A DNA stretch of 64,000 nucleotides from Heterodera schachtii (Eukaryota > Nematoda > Chromadorea > Rhabditida > Heteroderidae): assembly GCA_023374025.1 (NCBI GenBank), contig SIJG01000124.1, positions 152,425-216,424 on the forward strand. The letters are read 5' to 3'. Shown in pieces: positions 50,177 through 61,397 of this stretch (its first letter is position 1; every line of letters starts with the position of its first letter). The translations under genes were made by a program, and so were the position numbers. Under the pieces are notes generated by a model, which was not told the origin of the DNA, did not search any database, and saw only the letters and a list, made by a program, of their open reading frames with translations.

Positions 50177-51558
50177 ACTGTAAGGTCACTAGTGATTGAT
50201 CTGTTCCGATCAATCAGAATGAGCCCGTCAGACTCGGCGTAGGCTATTAAGGTGACCCCCTCGTTTGGCACTGCTTCGGCAAACCGAATGTTCACTGCTG
50301 TACAACCCTCCTTGATCAACTCAAAGCCCGGAGAGTCCTCCTGCGAGTTGGTCATTTGGAAGACATACAAGCAATAGGCAGTCTTGAACATGCTGTAGCT
50401 GATCCCGTTGCTCTCCGTTGTGCAGGCCATGCCAAGGTGCTCTTGGGTGTCATGGTATGCCCGAGCGTACCGGTTGTTTTTGTAATCCAAATTGTACGGG
50501 AACTGTGGGTATGTCCTGCCAGAGGCGGTCAGTTCAATGTCCTTACCTGAACATTTTTTTGTGCCATAAATACTGCCAAAGCGGCGTTTACATTGTGATG
50601 ATTAAAGTAAAAGGGGTTCTTCTGATTATGGCCAATGTAATTTTGGTTGGGCACCAGCCCAATGATGACCCTCCGTGGCACTTCCTCGGCGAACAGATTG
50701 GCCGAAAAATCGTATCGCCCGCCGGTGATGAACAGCGACTTCATCAGCGTTTTTTGGATGCCGTATCTGGCGGGATCCATGTCCAACTTCTTTGCAATGT
50801 CAAGGCTGAGTCCGTCCATCAGATCCACAGTCTTCACGATCAGTCTGCAGTCGACAAGCTCAAGCGTGTACTTGTCTCTATTTGCGGTCTCCTGGTGTAT
50901 CATAAAGTCGTCCGCCTGCAGTGCGAGCTCAATGTCAATCTCCACATTGCTGATCATGTACAAGTTCTGGTTGAAGATGTCGGCACTCAGCTTGCTTATC
51001 GTTTGAAAGCTCTTGCTTTCCTCCACCGCCTTTTTCCGTTTGTCGTTTACTTTTGTCGGGTCACTGTCACGGAAATAGCCTGCCACGCCAAAGTATGCCT
51101 CCTTTGCCGCGACAGGGTAGCTGAGCTCGGTGTCCAGGAACACCTTATAGCTGTACAGCTGGTTCGAATCGTACACCTCGCGCTGGTTGATGTGCACTTT
51201 CAGGTTCCGGATGAACGTTGCGCCGGGCATTTGAATAAGGCCAACGGCTGCGTTTGCCGGCACATCAACTACAACCCCATCATCTGCCACTTTTTTGAGC
51301 TTGAACTCGGTGCACACAAACACCTTGCTAAGGTCCACATAGCTGGTGATTGGGTGGATCTGAACCACATTATGCCTGCTACTATATGTGCAAATTGCTT
51401 ACCTTAAAATGAAAGGGCCTAGAGCTTATCGGGTTCAGCGTCAGGTACTCCCTGTAGCTGGAGTTGGACACTGCACAGCTTGTTGGGGGTATGGTGAAGA
51501 AGTCTAGCCCCGCATTTGCCACCTCAGCACTTGATGCATCCACTTTTTTATACAACAT
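50173..51558 (-). CDS. F54H12.2-like capsid protein (three exons), Polinton/adintovirus-like
   Basis: Probable major capsid protein of an integrated DNA virus, a structural protein that would assemble virions. I read three exons: 51403-51558 (residues 1-52), 50547-51359 (53-323) and 50173-50502 (324-432 plus TGA). The introns are 43 nt (GTAAGC...TTCAG) and 44 nt (GTAAGG...CACAG), both phase 0. The ATG at 51558 is followed by a family-typical N-terminus with GLDFFTIPPT at 17-26; VDLSK lies at 60-64, NPFYFNHHNV closes exon 2, and ILIDRNRSI lies near the C-terminus. These landmarks, their order and the length match what I know of the protein family annotated as F54H12.2-like. In C. elegans that gene adjoins the transposon-derived integrase-like F54H12.3. 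A double jelly-roll capsid fold is inferred, not shown. No stop or frameshift is seen once the introns are removed. It lies 4 nt after the basic protein gene and overlaps the next gene by 4 nt. GC content is far above the flanks. Confidence 0.82.
50503..50546 (-). other. Intron 2 of the capsid-like gene (44 nt)
   Basis: The donor CAG|GTAAGG and acceptor CACAG|TTC preserve phase 0. Without splicing the exon 2 frame ends in a TGA within the intron at about 50531. Splicing gives a join whose length fits the family across this segment. Confidence 0.75.
51360..51402 (-). other. Intron 1 of the capsid-like gene (43 nt)
   Basis: The donor AAG|GTAAGC and acceptor TTCAG|ATC join two full codons. Three nearer AG dinucleotides (after 51382, 51379 and 51376) would all break the frame. 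Without splicing, exon 1 runs into a TAG at 51384-51382. Removal brings the two conserved family blocks to nearly the expected spacing. Confidence 0.8.
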
Positions 51559-51562
51559 TTTG

Positions 51563-51958
51563 TCAATAATAACCGAGTGAGTCAAATCTTTTCTTCTTTA
51601 ACAGAGCTTTTTGGGGAACAGTTTGTCCAACAACGTCTGAGGGTTTCAAAATGATTTCAGCTTTTTTCCTGCCTCCTCTTCTCTTCTTTCTTCCACGTCC
51701 CTTTTGTAGTGATGATGAGGCTTTGTCCAGCAATTTTTTCGCTCCCTCCGTTCCCTCCGACACCAGCGCGTCTTTGATGTTGCCGCCCTTGGACACCTCG
51801 TTGAGGAATCGGGCACCCGTCTCTAGGCCCTCTTTGCCAATTTCGGCAGCAATGTTTGCCGCATAGGGTCGCGCCGCTGAGACCATTGGGCGAAGATAGC
51901 GCCACAGATTGCGCAGCACAGAGCCAACTCCTGCACCCTTCTGTCGGGGGACCCCCAA
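51563..51958 (-). CDS. Small basic glycine-rich core-like protein (5' end unresolved)
   Basis: At least 131 residues. The order is: a glycine-rich start (KGAGVGS), an amphipathic alanine-rich stretch at about 15-60 ending ARFLNEV, then a strongly basic patch KGRGRKKRRGGRKK (about 86-99) and a KKKR near the C-terminus. Size, composition and position just before the capsid gene resemble small DNA-condensing core proteins (adenovirus pX/mu-like) found beside this capsid family; that role is inference. The frame stays open upstream to a TAA at 52048-52046 with no ATG before the conserved-looking part; 51958 is a TTG. Either a short upstream exon supplies the start (an acceptor-like AG lies near 51990), a non-AUG codon is used, or the 5' end is damaged. 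Its TGA is followed by CAAA and then the capsid ATG, so the two genes are 4 nt apart. Confidence 0.6.
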   Translation of the reverse strand: MGVPRQKGAGVGSVLRNLWRYLRPMVSAARPYAANIAAEIGKEGLETGARFLNEVSKGGNIKDALVSEGTEGAKKLLDKASSSLQKGRGRKKRRGGRKKAEIILKPSDVVGQTVPQKALLKKKRFDSLGYY

Positions 51959-51967
51959 GAAATAGCC

Positions 51968-54229
51968 GTGTTTTAGGATTTCGTTTATTCTATTGCAATT
52001 TAATAATTTAATTTTGTTTATATTAATTTTTAAAATATTGTTTAATTAAATTTTTAAAATAATTTTGTTAATTATCTATGAATTTTTGTGCTTGCATTAT
52101 TTATTTAATGAAAATCATTTTTTTCTTAAAATAAATATAAATGTTTTCGGTTCATGTGGTTGAATATTTGGTTTATTTTCACATATAATTAATAATATTT
52201 ATCATTTTCCTACAGAAAATTAGTGATTCTATTTTTATACCTTTTAATTCTTTTACATTTTTATTTCGTTTAAATATTTTATATTTAACTATTCAAATTA
52301 TTAAGGTTCACTGCTGGGGCTTTTTTTACTAATTGCTTCGTTAATTTAAGTTTTTATTTAGCGTTTCTTTTTTTATGCTTAGCTTTAATATCAATTATTT
52401 ACTTTTTAAAACTTTAACAAGAATAGTCAAATACATAATCATGGACAATTTGCCGATACTTTTTTTGCTTTTTAATGAAATTGCGAATATGGATAATTTA
52501 AATAATCTTATAAAATCAATTCTTAAATTTGCCTGTCAACATTGTATGAAGTCTTTTTTTTGACTGACCGTCATTGGATTTGTTATATATTTTTTCATTG
52601 TTTAACAATTTTATTTTTTTCTTTAACATTTTTATATTATATGATGTCTTTGTATTACTGGTTATTGCACTTAAATTTGTAGCGAGATTAATTTTATTTT
52701 ATTATTATTCATGGTGCCAAATTAAATATTTGTATTCATTTTAGGTTTATTAGATGTATTTTTCCATGAAGAATTTATTTTAATTTCAATCAAAAGGATT
52801 ATTTTTCGTTTTATAATTTATCCATCTCCTTATCGCACCTGTTGCACAAATTATTCTTCTGTCCTTTTTATCTTTGGATTTAAAATATTAATAGCCCCTC
52901 GAATAATTACCGAATACCTTGCATAACACATGAAACAATGATGGAGAGAAGGTTTTTCAAAAAATTATTTGTTGTATTTTAGTTTCAATTTATTATTTTT
53001 TCCTCTTTATTTAAATTATTTCTGAAATTGTATTAATTAGTTATGTAAATTGCATTAAACACTTCATATTTTTCTTTTATATGGTTTATTTTAAAATACA
53101 TTGACTTGAATATAATTTTATTAAATTTAAAATATTCGAATTTACAAAATGAATTTGTTTCACTTGGTACGTAGAAAAAATTAAATATTTTTTAAATATT
53201 ACTATAAATAATATTCGGTGTTCAGTAATTTTCAATATTATTTTATTTTTAATTTGCAGATAGCTTTATAATTGGAATTATTTTTTTGTAAATTTTAATT
53301 TCTCAGAAATTTATTCATCACTGTGGATTGAAAAGCGTGTGTTTGCGAAAATCATTAAAGCATTTACATAGTTTAAAATATCCATTTGTTTTTTTTTTGC
53401 TTTTATTAACAATATATTAACTTGGTTATTGCTGTTATAATCAGGTTTCTTCGAAACATTAAATGTAGAGATTAAATGACAGTGAAAAATCAAAGATTAA
53501 ATTAAAAATTCTTAGATTTGAAATAAAAATTATATTGATCATTTTAATTAATATCAATTTAAAACGAAAATTTTTTGTATTTATATCAAATATTTTTAAT
53601 GAACATAAAATTTTTAAATTTTATAATTAGTACAGTCTATTCCTCTTTCCTCACTTTAATTATGATTCTCACTCAAAACATGAGTAAACCTGACTGTAAT
53701 TTATCTAAAGGAAATATTTAATTTTTATTTGTATGAATTTAGCAAAAATATTAAAAAACTATTTATCTCCTTTTCGTATTTAAATCTTAGTGCGAAACTT
53801 TTTAACAAATGATTTTTTTAATTATTAATTATAAATATTTCTTATTTCTTCATTTTAATATAGGAAAAACGTTATTTATTTATTTATTTATTTTTATTAT
53901 ATATTTAGTATGGGTTTAATTAAATTAACTTTGCCAATTAAAAGAGGAGTGCATTGAGTTGCTCAATTTTAAATCTTAATTTATATATTTTTTTAAAGTT
54001 TTTAATAAAATTATATTATACTCTAAATCCAAGTAGAAGATTATATTCAAAATAAAATAGAATATATATTTTATAGATTATTTTCGCTTTATATTATGTT
54101 ATTAAAATTTTTATTATTCATACGCAAATTTTAACATTTCATTAATTACTATAAGTTTGATATTATTTGTTAGGTTTTGCTATTTTTGCTTTTTTTATAA
54201 ATTATTTATTTTCAAATGGGAACAATTCA
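51968..54229. other. AT-rich DNA upstream of the capsid cassette
   Basis: Composition returns abruptly to the AT-rich background at about 51970. Should contain the promoter and any first exon of the basic protein gene, but no element end, inverted repeat or further viral gene is recognisable. Confidence 0.5.
53872..53897 (+). repeat. (TTTA)n microsatellite
   Basis: About six TTTA/TTAT units. Confidence 0.85.
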
Positions 54230-54690
54230 ACTCGCCGATGGTTGACTTGCCGACAACATGACTCACTGACTCCCACTCGCGATAAATTGGGCAAAAAATA
54301 TTTTACAAAAAATGTTTAAATGTAAAATAAAATTTAATCGTAGATAAAAAGATTAAAATTTGACGAAAAAGGTAGTTAAAAATGGAGAATATATATAGAA
54401 GAGAACCAGAAAATAAACTAACATCGCCAAAATTACACCTTTTATATTCGCAGTGAATTTATCAATGACCCATAGATAGAAAGATAAGGATATATTTGTA
54501 GTTCAATTCTCCCGATAATTTAGAATTTGTTGCTTGTTTTGGCAGCAATTCATAATTTTTTCTCGTATTTTTAAAATTTAATCTTATTTTCGGTTAAATT
54601 TTATTTTTCATTAATTTTATTGCATAATTTATCGGTGAGTCGTCGTTTGTGAGTCTTGTTGTCGGCGAGTCAACCATCGGCGAGTTGTAG
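54230..54690. mobile_element. Inverted-repeat MITE with GGCGAGTC-type arms
   Basis: The left arm (about 54230-54292: CAACTCGCCGATGGTTGAC...) is the complement of the right arm (about 54625-54690: ...GTCAACCATCGGCGAGTTG) with scattered mismatches, about 65 bp each. The interior is AT-rich and non-coding. No target duplication is obvious. The right arm recurs in the second unit of the tandem duplication near 58245-58310; the left arm does not. Confidence 0.65.
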
Positions 54691-57600
54691 AGTAAACTGG
54701 ACCGTCCTTACGCACTAATTCATTGTTAGATTGTTTTTAATATTTACATGAGTACATTTATTTGATATCCCAATTTTTTTTAAATAAGATATTGTTTGAT
54801 TTTAATTTTTTGTAAATTATGAAAAATTAAATGAATTTTTTATATATTTCATTGCTTCATATTCCTTTTTTATTAAAATATATGTAAATATCTTGTATTG
54901 AAGACGAATAAAATCTATCAAATTATTATTTTATGAAACCCGAGAATTTTTCTTATTAATTTATTTTTACTGTTTAATCAATTAATGAAGAGTTGGCGAA
55001 GTTTTCGTCTCTCGCTCTGTTACGGTTCACATGCAATTGACGAATAATTTTAGTATTAATCAAAAATAAAATTAATTTCATCGTTTATCTTTTTTCCAGA
55101 TTCCACTTTTAATAACCATAATCATTTAAAATGCGATTAATAATAACTATTATTCTTTCATCCGTTCTTTTTTCAAATATTTTATTTTACTTTTTTTTAG
55201 CTTTATTTTGCAATAATTTTTTGTTTTCACATCATTTATTTAATAAAAATTTATTATTAAACTAAATGAACATTGCAACAGTCTTATTTTCAATTAATTC
55301 CAATGCTTTATTATTATTTAAATTTATTTTTTTATCTTAATGATCCCTGACAATTTTAGGATTTTAAGGGTCCATAAAATCGGGAAATAAACAAAAATTG
55401 ATATCAACATTTATTTTTTAATACTTTGTTATATGATTTTCTTTGAATAAAAAAAATTTTATTTTGGTTTCAGCTAATTTTTTGCATCATTTAATAAATA
55501 ATTGAATTTATTAATTTTTCTTCATATTTGCATGTAATATTTAGCATGGAGTAGTTGATGGAGCTAGAAGGCGTCGATTCAGTTGGGAAAATAAAAATTA
55601 ATATTTATAGTAAATTAAGTTACTTTTAAATTTTTACCGAGAAATCTCCTTTTAATATTAAATTTTAATTAATTATTATTTTTTGTCTATAATAATTTTT
55701 CCACGTGCTGAGTCCTATCGTAAGATCCCAGTAAATATTGATAATTTCATTCACCAAAAAAAGATTTCTAAATAAAAATAAATGCCCAAAATTGGAATAA
55801 TATTCCAAAAAGATTTTCTGTGGCTGTGCGGAATTTTTTTTAAATCCAATTTGCAAATATAATTATATTGGATGCATATGAATTTAGTTTAATGCATTTA
55901 AGTTTTTTTTTAATATAAATGTTGCATTTTAATTTAATTTTAACAATTAATAACATCAGATTAAGAAAATTTAAATACCAATTATTGTAATCAATACTTT
56001 TTTTTATCTTATGATATATTAATTTTTACAATACAATTTTTCTTTAAATTTGTTATATTGAATTATTTGAGTGTTTTTTCTTATATAGTTATATTAACTT
56101 TCAATTTCTTCTCTTTTGTGCATGTTTAAAGAATGCATGCCTTTCATAAAAATTTGAAATATTTCATTAATCCAAATATTTGTATTAGTTTTTTAAAAGT
56201 AATATTATATGATAGTATAGTTTTTGTAATTAGAGTGCCTTTTTGTTGAATTGATATGCCCTAATAACGCAAAAACGAGTTAATAACTAATTCGAAGCTT
56301 CCAGCATGAAAATATTTGTTAATTTTAGTTTATTTCTGGTAATTTGAAGTAAGCCAATTATTCTCCATTAATCATTTTTACAAAATGAATATAATATAAT
56401 AATTTGGTGAATGTTTCTGTTATAGAAAAGATGAAATTAAATACAAATTCTTTTAAAATTTTGGACAAAATAATAAAGTTTTGTTTCAAGTGAATTAAAG
56501 ACTGGATTTTTTAATTATTGAAAATGAGCCAAAATAGGTTTCATTACAATTTGTAAAAAAAAGTTTTAATAAATAAATTGCAAAAAGTACGTTTTCTTAT
56601 CAATTAGTACAACTATCTCGTTATTCATTAAATATCTTTCAATATAAACGAGAATTTAAACTAATAATTTATCTAATTATATCAAAAAAATAAAAATTAT
56701 TTAAATCTTGAAAAATATTTTTAGAGTAAAAATGTATTCAATGATAATATTGATGAATTAATTAACAAATTATATACATTTAAATATGAAACAAAATATT
56801 AAGTTTGATATAAATCACCGAATTTTTTTTCTCTTGCTGAAACTCTCAGCTTGTTCTCAGTTTTCAAGTTTTTTATATTTGATTTAATAAATTAAATTGA
56901 ATTATTTATATTTTTTATTCGATTAGTTGTGTTTTAGATAGGACAATTCAAGTTTTTTACTTTGAAAAAAAAATTTGGAGTTAATAATTTTTTAAAGTGC
57001 TTTATTCTCAGAAAGATAGATCGGTGGACCTTGAATGCGAGCATTTTTATTAAAAGATTTAATATTTTTTTATTAATATATTGAATTTGCTTCTTTTTTT
57101 GATCTCACCTAGATGATTTCTTTATTCATTTTCAATTCTATGTTTATTTGCTAGTCACTCTCTATGAAAAATTTAGGATATATTGAATTATCATAAATAT
57201 TTTTTTCTTTAAATTATTTACACATTCTCATTTTATTTATTTTTCACTTTTTTCAATTCCTATTTTGTAAACTCATTAAATATCGAATTTGAAAACGACT
57301 TATAAATTTATTAAATCATTATAAATAAATATTTTTTGTGATTATATTTTTTTCAATAATTGATAAATTTTACTTCATTATCCATATAAATAAAACTGTT
57401 GTTTTGGTAGCTGGTGGTTTAATTAGTAAAATGAATAATTTATATACAGAAATTTTAAATATAAAAATGTTAATCAGTTGATAGAAAAATTAAACTTAAC
57501 AAAACAAATAATATTCACTTTTTTAAAATCTCAAATATCGCAATTAAAAATATCAAAACAAAAAATAACATTCAGTGAAATTCAATATTATTCAGAAAAT

Positions 57601-57902
57601 TTAGACAATTATTTTTGTTAAGAATACATATTAATGTAATTATCAAATTTGGTGACAAGTTCAAAGTCGTGGCGTTCACCATGTATTATCCAAAAATGAT
57701 AATCCCAACGCTAGAAATAATATCTTAAATTAATACGCTCTCAAATAAAAAAAAAATTATTACCAAAAAATTAAAGTAGCTCATATCAAAAAATTTTCTT
57801 AAACAAAAATTAAACTTTATTTATTTTTTCTATTACAACATTTTTGTATTATTTTTAATAATTAATTTAATAGTGTAAAAATTACCCATTTTTTATTGAA
57901 AG
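54287..57902 (+). repeat. Tandem duplication, unit 1 (3616 bp)
   Basis: Aligns along its whole length in direct orientation with 57903-61397. It starts at TTGGGC inside the MITE at 54230 and ends at ...TATTGAAAG just before unit 2. No gene is seen; a 63-residue open frame at 55665-55856 recurs in unit 2 only because the DNA is duplicated. It contains about 95 bp (56235-56330) and about 33 bp (near 56400-56440) that unit 2 lacks. Confidence 0.9.
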
Positions 57903-60900
57903 TTGGGCCCAAAATATTTTCAAAAAATGTTTTTTTAAATGTAAAATAAAATTTATGGAGATAAAAAGATTAAAATTGACAAAAAGGTAGTAAAAATGAG
58001 AAATATATATAGAAAAGAGCACCAGAAAAAACTAACATCGCCAAAATTACACTTTTATATTCGCAGTGAATTTATCAATGAACCTAGATAGAAAAGATAA
58101 GGCTATACTTGTAGTTCAAATCTCCCGATAATTTAGGAATTTGTTGCTTGTTTTGGCAGCAATTCATAATTTTTCTCGTATTTTTAAAATTTAATCTTAT
58201 TTCGGTTAAATTTTATTTTCATTAATGTTATTGCATAATTTTCGGTGAGTCGTCGTTTGTGAGTCTTGTTGCGTCCGAGACGTCAACCATCGGCGAGTTG
58301 TAGAGTAAACTGGACCCGTCCTTACGCACTATTCTTGTTAGATTGGTTTCATATTACATGCGTACATTTATTGATATCCCAATTTTTTTTAAATAAGATA
58401 TTGTTTGATTTTAATTTTTTGTAAATTATGAAAATTAAATGAATTTTTTATATATTTCATTGCTTCATATTCCTTTTTTTATTAAAATATATGTAAATAT
58501 CTTGTATTGAAGACGAATAAAATCTATCAAATTATTATTTTATGAAACCCGAGAATTTTTCTTATTAATTTATTTTTACTATTTAATCAATTAATGAAGA
58601 GTTGGCGAAGTTTTCGTCTCTCGCTCTGTTACGGTTCACATGCAATTGACGAATAATTTTAGTATTAATCAAAAATAAAATTAATTTCATCGTTTATCTT
58701 TTTTCCAGATTCCACTTTTAATAACCATAATCATTTAAAATGCGATTAATAATAACTATTATTCTTTCATCCGTTCTTTTTTCAAATATTTTATTTTACT
58801 TTTTTTTAGCTTTATTTTGCAATAATTTTTTGTTTTCACATCATTTATTTAATAAAAATTTATTATTAAACTAAATGAACATTGCAACAGTCTTATTTTC
58901 AATTAATTCCAATGCTTTATTATTATTTAAATTTATTTTTTTATCTTAATGATCCCTGACAATTTTAGGATTTTAAGGGTCCATAAAATCGGGAAATAAA
59001 CAAAAATCGATATCAACATTTATTTTTTAATACTTTGTTATATGATTTTCTTTGAATAAAAAAATTTTATTTTGGTTTCAGCTAATTTTTTGCATCATTT
59101 AATAAATAATTGAATTTATTAATTTTTCTTCATATTTGCATGTAATATTTAGCATGGAGTAGTTGATGGAGCTAGAAGGCGTCGATTCAGTTGGGAAAAT
59201 AAAAATTAATATTTATAGTAAATTAAGTTACTTTTAAATTTTTACCGAGAAATCTCCTTTTAATATTAAATTTTAATTAATTATTATTTTTTGTCTATAA
59301 TAATTTTTCCACGTGCTGAGTCCTATCGTAAGATCCCAGTAAATATTGATAATTTCATTCACCAAAAAAAGATTTCTAAATAAAAATAAATGCCCAAAAT
59401 TGGAATAATATTCCAAAAAGATTTTCTGTGGCTGTGCGGAATTTTTTTTTAAATCCAATTTGCAAATATAATTATATTGGATGCATATGAATTTAGTTTA
59501 ATGCATTTAAGTTTTTTTTTTAATATAAATGTTGCATTTTAATTTAATTTTAACAATTAATAACATCAGATTAAGAAAATTTAAATACCAATTATTGTAA
59601 TCAATACTTTTTTTTATCTTATGATATATTAATTTTTTACAATACAATTTTTCTTTTCAAATTTGTTATATTGAATTATTTGAGTGTTTTTTTCTTATAT
59701 AGTTATATTAACTTTCAATTTCTTCTCTTTTGTGCATGTTTAAAGAATGCATGCCTTTCATAAAAATTTGAAATATTTCATTAATCCAAATATTTGTATT
59801 AGTTTTTTAAAAGTAATATTATATGATAGTATAGTTTTTGTAATTAGAGTGCATTTCTGGTAATTTGAAGTAAGCCAATTATTCTCCAATTAATCATTTT
59901 TACAAAATGAATATAATATAATTTTCATAATACAAATTCTTTTAAAATTTTGGACAAAATAATAAAGTTTTGTTTCAAGTGAATTAAAGACTGGATTTTT
60001 TAATTATTGAAAATGAGCCAAAATAGGTTTCATTACAATTTGTAAAAAAAAGTTTTAATAAATAAATTGCAAAAAGTACGTTTTCTTATCAATTAGCACA
60101 ACTATCTCGTTATTCATTAAATATCTTTCAATATAAACGAGAATTTAAACTAATAATTTATCTAATTATATCAAAAAAATAAAAATTATTTAAATCTTGA
60201 AAAATATTTTTAGAGTAAAAATGTATTCAATGATAATATTGATGAATTAATTAACAAATTATATACATTTAAATATGAAACAAAATATTAAGTTTGATAT
60301 AAATCACCGAATTTTTTTTCTCTTGCTGAAACTCTCAGCTTGTTCTCAGTTTTCAAGTTTTTTATATTTGATTTAATAAATTAAATTGAATTATTTATAT
60401 TTTTTATTCGATTAGTTGTGTTTTAGATAGGACAATTCAAGTTTTTTACTTTGAAAAAAAATTTGGAGTTCATAATTTTTTAAAGTGCTTTATTCTCAGA
60501 AAGATAGATCGGTGGACCATGTATGCGAGCATTTTTATTACAAGATTTAATATTTATTTATTTATATATTGAGTTTGCTTCTTTTTTTTGATCTCGCCTA
60601 GATGATTTCTTTATTCATTTTCAATTCTATTTTTATTTGCTAGTCACTCTCTATGAAAAATTGAGGATATATTGAATTATCATAAATATTTTTTTTCTTT
60701 AAATTATTTTACACATTCTCATTTTATTTATTTTTCACTTTTTTCAATTCCTATTTTGTAAACTCATTAAATATCGAATTTGAAAACGACTTATAAATTT
60801 ATTAAATCATTATAAATAAATATTTTTTGTGATTATATTTTTTTCAATAATTGATAAATTTTACTTCATTATCCATATAAATAAAACTGTTGTTTTGGTA

Positions 60901-61397
60901 GCTGGTGGTTTAATTAGTAAAATGAATAATTTATATACAGAAATTTTAAATATAAAAATGTTAATCAGTTGATAGAAAAATTAAACTTAACAAAACAAAT
61001 AATATTCACTTTTTTTTAAATCTCAAATATCGCAATTAAAAATATCAAAACAAAAAATAACATTCAGTGAAATTCAATATTATTCAGAAAATTTAGACAA
61101 TTATTTTTGTTAAGAATACATATTAATGTAATTATCAAATTTGGTGACAAGTTCAAAGTCGTGGCGTTTACCATGTATTATCCAAAAATGATAATCCCAA
61201 CGCTAGAAATAATATCTTAAATTAATACGCTCTCAAATAAAAAAAAAATTATTACCAAAAAATTAAAGTAGCTCATATCAAAAAATTTTCTTAAACAAAA
61301 ATTAAACTTTATTTATTTTTTCTATTACAACATTTTTGTATTATTTTTAATAATTAATTTAATAGTGTAAAAATTACCCATTTTTTATTGAAAGTTG
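57903..61397 (+). repeat. Tandem duplication, unit 2 (3495 bp)
   Basis: The first 450 bp differ from unit 1 by many single-base gains and losses, mostly in homopolymers. The next 2.9 kb are nearly identical apart from two deletions (about 95 and 33 bp) and sparse substitutions. It starts inside the MITE, so it carries only the right MITE arm. The units share TTG at the junction. Confidence 0.9.

Noticed and set aside
49784..50242. Plus-strand frame of 152 residues opposite the membrane-protein gene
   Set aside because: Antisense shadow in GC-richer DNA. The minus frame has a coherent membrane helix with a basic stop-transfer run and a start overlapping the capsid stop.
51370..51402. Frameshift in the capsid gene between its first two frames
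   Set aside because: The three nearest AG sites do not restore frame, but a 43-nt GT-AG intron ending at TTCAG does, so no lesion is needed.
50418..51407. Long plus-strand frame of 329 residues opposite the capsid gene
   Set aside because: It is the antisense of capsid exons and introns, has no family resemblance, and the minus-strand reading has conserved motifs and splice sites.
55665..59458. A pair of identical-looking small proteins at 55.7 and 59.3 kb
   Set aside because: The identity comes from the tandem DNA duplication. The frames are low complexity, and the upstream start region differs after a single-base change in a homopolymer.
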